Positions 15,472-18,437 of a DNA stretch of 18,437 bases are shown piece after piece. The DNA lies in NCBI GenBank assembly GCA_002409975.1, contig DHOO01000061.1, positions 1 through 18,437 on the forward strand, read 5' to 3'. Below the pieces are notes generated by a model. The model searched no databases, was not told the origin of the DNA, and worked only from the letters and a program-made list of their open reading frames with translations. This DNA comes from Firmicutes bacterium UBA5388. GTDB lineage: Bacteria > Bacillota > UBA4882 > UBA10575. A program made the translations under genes and the position numbers. Each line of letters starts with the position of its first letter. Within the stretch, counting starts at the first letter, position 1.

Positions 15472-15820
15472 GCCGGTGGCAGGTTATTTGTTGATGTTAC
15501 ACCGATGCTGGCTTCACCGGACAGCAGAGAAATTTTATTAGAAACCATGGGAAACACGATCCGCTCATGAAAGACGCGCTTATGACTATAGTAGAGCGGG
15601 GGGATTTTATAAAATCGGTCCCGGTACCGACAAGTTGGGCCCCATTAGTTGTCTCCATCAAAGGGCTCGTCACCGAAGTTGGGGGACTGATCACGGAGCA
15701 GTGATCGCCCGTGAATATGGTTTACCAGCCGTTGTCGGCGTGGAAAATGCGACCAAACTGATCAAAGACGGGCAACGAATTCGGGTTAATGGAACTGAAG
15801 GGTATGTCGAAATCTTATAA
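15472..15820 (+). pseudogene. phosphoenolpyruvate synthase (PpsA/Rph-like) remnant
   Basis: Three protein-like blocks of a PEP synthase/PEP-utilising enzyme are still readable but not in one frame. Block 1 (from 15472) reads GGRLFVDVTPMLASPDSREI and runs to about 15555, then shifts by one base. Block 2 (about 15559-15680) reads DPLMKDALMTIVERGDF, then joins SWAPLVVSIKGLVTEVGGL. The region normally lying between those two parts is missing, so a large internal deletion is inferred. A second shift of about four bases at about 15685 leads into block 3, HGAVIAREYGLPAVVGVENA through GYVEIL and a stop at 15818-15820. That is the mobile phosphohistidine domain with its intact C-terminal end. There is no start codon or ribosome site. 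The last block alone is open for 60 codons but is unlikely to be made. Confidence 0.8.
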
Positions 15821-15865
15821 TAGAGAGTTGCTGTCTCCTGAGGGAAATTAAGAATAGAAGCAGCA

Positions 15866-16192
15866 ACGTGGCAACTAGCTGTGGACAAGAACATTTCCAA
15901 ACAACAGTTAAAATTCAATTATCCGTCGGCGACCCCATTCTATTTAAGTAGTAAATATCTTGAGATTGGAATTACAAAGAACGAAATGGACGGCGTAAAA
16001 ATCTGGATTTACGATAAGGAACGGACAATATGCGATGTTTTGCGATATGCAAATAAATTGTAGCGTGAGATATTTAATACGGCTATTCAAAGATATTAAA
16101 GATGGAGAAAAAATATCAGTAGACTAATGGAGTATGCCAAAAAAGTAAGAGTAACGAAAAAGGTAAAATATTATTTTGGAGTGTGGTTGTAG
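15866..16192 (+). pseudogene. AbiEi-type antitoxin C-terminal remnant
   Basis: The frame reads TWQLAVDKNISKQQLKFNYP, YLSSKYLEIGITKNEMDGVK, then IWIYDKERTICDVLRYANKL, the hallmark block of the AbiEi antitoxin C-terminal region (type IV toxin-antitoxin AbiE). TAG at 16061-16063 interrupts it. The same frame then continues REIFNTAIQRY, TAA at 16097-16099, a short scrambled part, and NISRLMEYAKKVRVTKKVKYYF to a stop at 16190-16192. The scrambled part is explained by loss of two bases followed by loss of one, which restores the frame (IKDGEK is readable in the shifted frame). The N-terminal winged-helix half is absent, and no AbiEii toxin gene follows. It is a dead defence gene next to a methylase. 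Confidence 0.75.
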
Positions 16193-16325
16193 TAGTCGAT
16201 GTGGGAGCTTTGGTTATTGCCAGATTAAAGAGATGGGCGGCAAAAGATGGTTTACATTTGCAGATATTATTGAAATTGTCAAATAATGATACGGCTAATT
16301 ACAAATAAAAAACATAGCTAAAATA

Positions 16326-16334
16326 TGTTATAAT
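16326..16334 (+). promoter_or_regulatory. extended -10 promoter of the adenine methylase
   Basis: TG-T-TATAAT (16326-16334) is a perfect -10 with the TGn extension. No good -35 is seen. The start site would be about 16341, leaving a very short leader or nearly leaderless mRNA unless transcription begins upstream. GAGGTGA at 16341-16347 is the ribosome site for ATG 16352. Confidence 0.55.
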
Positions 16335-16351
16335 CAACCCGAGGTGAGTTT

Positions 16352-17188
16352 ATGAAAAATAATCCACTTGTCGCTCCCGTCTTAAAATGGGTAGGTGGTA
16401 AGCGACAGTTATTAAAAGATATAGGAAAACACATACCAAGCAAATATTCCACTTACTATGAGCCTTTCTTAGGAGGTGGCGCTGTTTTTTTTGATCTCCA
16501 ACCCAACAAGGCTGTAGTTAATGATATAAATGAAGAATTAATTAATGTATATACCGTGATCAGGGATAACCTTGAAGAGTTAATTGAAGACTTGAAAAAA
16601 CACAAAAACGAAGCCGGCTATTATTACGAAATTAGAGAATTGGACAGAGACAAAAAGAAGTATAATCAATTAAGTAACGTTGAGAAAGCTTCAAGGATAA
16701 TTTATCTTAACAAGACTTGCTATAACGGCTTGTTTAGGGTTAACCAACAAGGAGAGTTTAATTCTCCCTTCGGGAGATACAAAAACCCCAATATAGTGAA
16801 TGAGACAATATTAAGAGCAGTGGGTAATTATTTTAATAAAGCTAAAATTACTTTCAAATGCGGAGACTTTGAAGAGACGGTAAAAGGGATAAGGAAGGGC
16901 AGTTTCGTATATTTTGATCCGCCCTATGACCCAGTTTCAGATAGTGCTAATTTTACTGGATATGACAAGGGTGGATTCGCCAGAGATGAACAGGTAAGGT
17001 TAAAAAAATTGTGTGATAAACTAAATAGTAGAAACATAAAGTTTCTGCTATCTAATTCAGCTACAGACTTTATCTTAGAATTATACAAGGATTACAATAT
17101 TACTATTGTGAAGGCAAATAGAGCAATAAACTCTAAAGGGGATAAAAGGGGAGAAGTTAATGAAGTGCTGGTGAAGAATTATGAGTGA
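16352..17188 (+). CDS. D12-class DNA adenine N6-methyltransferase (Dam/DpnM-like)
   Basis: This enzyme transfers a methyl group from SAM to N6 of adenine in a specific DNA site. It has 278 residues, normal for the Dam/DpnM/EcoRV-methylase (D12, alpha) class. KWVGGKRQLL (residues 12-21) and YYEPFLGGGAVFF (35-47) are the SAM-binding motifs. The catalytic motif DPPY is at 189-192 (VYFDPPYDP), followed by FTGYDKGGF. All key residues are present, and the gene is open from a good ribosome site, so it should be active. Many relatives recognise GATC, but the target here is not determined by sequence. The following gene is a probable restriction endonuclease, making this the protective half of a type II restriction-modification module. 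It is AT-rich like the flanking remnants, unlike the housekeeping genes in this window. Confidence 0.9.
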   Translation: MKNNPLVAPVLKWVGGKRQLLKDIGKHIPSKYSTYYEPFLGGGAVFFDLQPNKAVVNDINEELINVYTVIRDNLEELIEDLKKHKNEAGYYYEIRELDRDKKKYNQLSNVEKASRIIYLNKTCYNGLFRVNQQGEFNSPFGRYKNPNIVNETILRAVGNYFNKAKITFKCGDFEETVKGIRKGSFVYFDPPYDPVSDSANFTGYDKGGFARDEQVRLKKLCDKLNSRNIKFLLSNSATDFILELYKDYNITIVKANRAINSKGDKRGEVNEVLVKNYE

Positions 17189-17261
17189 TACCAAGAATGA
17201 AGCCGCATAGAAGCGGCTTTTTGAAAACCATAAGATATTAGAAAAAATAGAAAAGTATAGT
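17181..17261 (+). pseudogene. probable original 5' end of the endonuclease gene, cut by TAG
   Basis: ATG 17181 overlaps the methylase stop (ATGAGTGA) and has GGTGA about 7 bases upstream. It is in the same frame as the endonuclease. The frame reads MSDTKNEAA, then TAG (17208-17210), then KRLFENHKILEKIEKYSV directly into MFEITSSQ of the next entry. A single C-to-T change of CAG would create that TAG. The helical, charged text after it looks like real protein and joins the downstream domain seamlessly. Confidence 0.5.
17200..17222 (+). terminator. terminator-like hairpin between methylase and endonuclease
   Basis: AAGCCGC (17200-17206) and GCGGCTT (17213-17219) pair around ATAGAA, and T follows to 17222. 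It would stop transcription after the methylase. It also lies inside the frame described at 17181-17261, so it may be either a true terminator or a by-product of coding sequence. Confidence 0.6.
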
Positions 17262-18278
17262 GTGTTTGAAATAACTTCAAGCCAGATAAATAAGTTCAGA
17301 GAAGCAAGGTTGATGACAAAGTTTGATCACCGGAAGAATTTGCTGGAAATCTTTAGCAAGTACAACCTCTCTATTCTGCCAGTTACAAGAGGAAGATATT
17401 TGATTTCCCAGTTTGAAGCTTATAAAGATTTTGAGGAAAAGAAAACTGAAATAATAAAAGTGCCATTTCCGACTTATATTGAGAGTATTGACTATGAAAA
17501 TATAACAAGTGAATCGGTTGCTTTAAATAGTGCTTATGTTTCAGGCATATTATCTACTTTTATTGAGGACGAAGAGATATTACCAACAGTTAGCGGGAGG
17601 ATGAGTTCCGATGCTTTTGATTTTTTGATTAAGACGCACTCAGGAACTGATGTTCGGATTAATGTTAATAATTCCCAGGTCGAAATTGATGGAGGATTTG
17701 AGGGCTTAGAAACTCTCTCTTTGATTGAGGCCAAGAATTCTCTTTCGGATGATTTTTTGATACGGCAATTATACTATCCTTACCGATTATGGAGTAAAAA
17801 AATTAGTAAAAGGCTTAAGACTATATTTATGACATATTCAAATGGTATATTTACTTTCTATGAATATGACTTCCAGAACCCTGAGATGTACAACTCCCTT
17901 ACTCTGATCAAACAAAAGAAGTACAGCATCGAAGAAACAGAAATTAGCCTTGAAAACATATTAGAAGTGCTAAAGACGACAAGGATTGTAAATGAGCCAG
18001 AAATTCCATTTCCACAAGCAGACTCTTTCAAGAGAATAGTAAATCTTTGCGAAATCTTAAATGAAGCAGAACTAAGTAAGGATGAAATAACTGCAAATTA
18101 CGACTTTGATCCAAGACAAACAAATTATTATACGGATGCAGGAAGATACCTAGGTTTAATAGAGAAATGTAGAGAAGACGGTCAGATAATATTTTTATTA
18201 ACTGATGAAGGGCGGAGATGGGAGTGTAAATTATTTTGTGTAAATGGTTATTCCCAACATTTTATTTACCTATTATAG
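17262..18278 (+). CDS. probable type II restriction endonuclease, PD-(D/E)XK, likely damaged
   Basis: This is a 338-residue protein, probably the cutting partner of the adjacent adenine methylase. Residues about 1-60 (ITSSQINKFREARLMTKFDHR ... SILPVTRGRYLISQFE) look like the conserved N-terminal domain of a family found next to methylases. A PD-(D/E)XK-like core follows: SGRMSSDAFDF, then EIDGGFE (E141, D143) and LIEAK (E156, K158), then IRQLYYPYRLW. Residues about 270-325 resemble a winged helix (LSKDEITANYDFDPRQTNYY ... FLLTDEGRR). Two faults are visible. The GTG start has no ribosome site, and the frame extends upstream to a TAG. After LTDEGRR the text turns into an unrelated tail (WECKLFCVNGYSQ) where relatives, as I remember them, continue for many residues. 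It is AT-rich like the methylase. Function may be lost. Confidence 0.65.
   Translation: MFEITSSQINKFREARLMTKFDHRKNLLEIFSKYNLSILPVTRGRYLISQFEAYKDFEEKKTEIIKVPFPTYIESIDYENITSESVALNSAYVSGILSTFIEDEEILPTVSGRMSSDAFDFLIKTHSGTDVRINVNNSQVEIDGGFEGLETLSLIEAKNSLSDDFLIRQLYYPYRLWSKKISKRLKTIFMTYSNGIFTFYEYDFQNPEMYNSLTLIKQKKYSIEETEISLENILEVLKTTRIVNEPEIPFPQADSFKRIVNLCEILNEAELSKDEITANYDFDPRQTNYYTDAGRYLGLIEKCREDGQIIFLLTDEGRRWECKLFCVNGYSQHFIYLL
18222..18255 (+). mobile_element. possible insertion-sequence end (IS256-like)
   Basis: The endonuclease reading becomes unrelated just where AGTGTAAATTATTTTGTGTA begins (18223-18242). TGTGTAAA-type strings are usual at IS256-family termini. No transposase start is visible in the remaining 180 bases and the other end lies outside the window, so this is only a candidate junction. 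Confidence 0.25.
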
Positions 18279-18372
18279 GATCTCCTTAAAAAGGAAATAC
18301 TATTCACGGCTCTTAGCTATCAGGAGGATAGGGCAATGCTGGAGAGCAACCTGAGCGCCTGATGGAATTCTG

Positions 18373-18423
18373 CCGGGGATAGGGGTAACATTACGTTACC
18401 CTCATTCGAATTTCTATCCCCGG
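18373..18423. repeat. large nested inverted repeat at the right edge
   Basis: CCGGGGATAG (18373-18382) and CTATCCCCGG (18414-18423) are perfect inverted copies. Inside, GGGTAAC (18383-18389) and GTTACCC (18395-18401) form a second perfect stem with loop ATTAC. TCATTCGAATTT is left single-stranded on one side. There is no T tract on either strand within view, so it is not a standard terminator. Confidence 0.7.
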
Positions 18424-18437
18424 GAGAATGAAGGCGA

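Noticed and set aside
15635..15820. A 61-codon open frame that could be called a small protein
   Set aside because: Only its second half is protein-like (the PEP synthase mobile domain). The first part is the wrong frame of the same gene, and there is no ribosome site, so it is part of the pseudogene.
16230..16286. Short frame reading EMGGKRWFTFADIIEIVK before a stop
   Set aside because: It looks protein-like and may be another gene tail, but it is too short to assign and has no start context. I see nothing else in 16193-16325.
18402..18423. TTCGAAT near the right edge as a tRNA T-loop
   Set aside because: The bases on either side do not form the 5-bp T stem and there is no acceptor or anticodon arm. 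The pairing is explained by the nested inverted repeat.
1..18437. CRISPR array or tandem direct repeats
   Set aside because: No regularly spaced repeats were seen by eye on either strand, and no cas-like genes are present.

Overview
The window looks like chromosome from a low-to-mid G+C Gram-positive bacterium (Bacillota). The evidence is strong AGGAGG-type ribosome binding sites, sigma-A promoters of the TTGACC-17-TATAAG kind, intrinsic terminators, a LysM/SleB-type spore-cortex-like hydrolase, a YhaO/YhaN-type nuclease pair and an RlmCD-type methyltransferase. An anaerobic, possibly spore-forming lineage is plausible but not proven, and no genus is assigned.

Layout. (1) 1-4044: four genes of an Opp/Dpp-type ABC importer (two permeases, two ATPases), closed by a terminator; the binding protein is not in the window. 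(2) 4118-5125: a secreted LysM + SleB-type cell wall hydrolase and a small membrane protein. (3) 5126-5939: a long gap with a promoter, two adjacent strong hairpins ending in an intrinsic terminator (a candidate structured RNA of no class I recognise), a dead gene fragment and a second terminator. (4) 5940-10069: a coupled pair, an SbcD/YhaO-like phosphoesterase and an SbcC/YhaN-like ATPase with a mid-protein membrane hairpin. (5) 10070-11223: an AT-rich, solitary BioB-like radical SAM gene with an odd start and a perfect dyad in front of it. (6) 11306-12571, minus strand: a double zinc-ribbon protein and a family 4 uracil-DNA glycosylase. (7) 12650-15236: an RlmD/RlmCD 23S rRNA methyltransferase, then a membrane diguanylate cyclase.

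(8) 15237-18437 is a decaying accessory region. It holds a much-reduced PEP synthase remnant (frameshifts plus a large internal loss), the broken C-terminal part of an AbiEi-type antitoxin, and an intact Dam-like adenine methyltransferase. The methyltransferase is followed by a probable PD-(D/E)XK restriction endonuclease. That gene seems to have lost its original start through an in-frame TAG just after an ATG overlapping the methylase stop, and its C-terminus changes character abruptly, perhaps at an insertion-sequence end. The right edge carries a large nested inverted repeat.

The strongest leads are the half-dead restriction-modification module, the unassigned structured RNA at about 5306-5595, and the radical SAM gene with a non-standard start and operator-like dyad. 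No complete new system is visible. The accessory region reads mainly as a graveyard of defence genes beside one live methylase.
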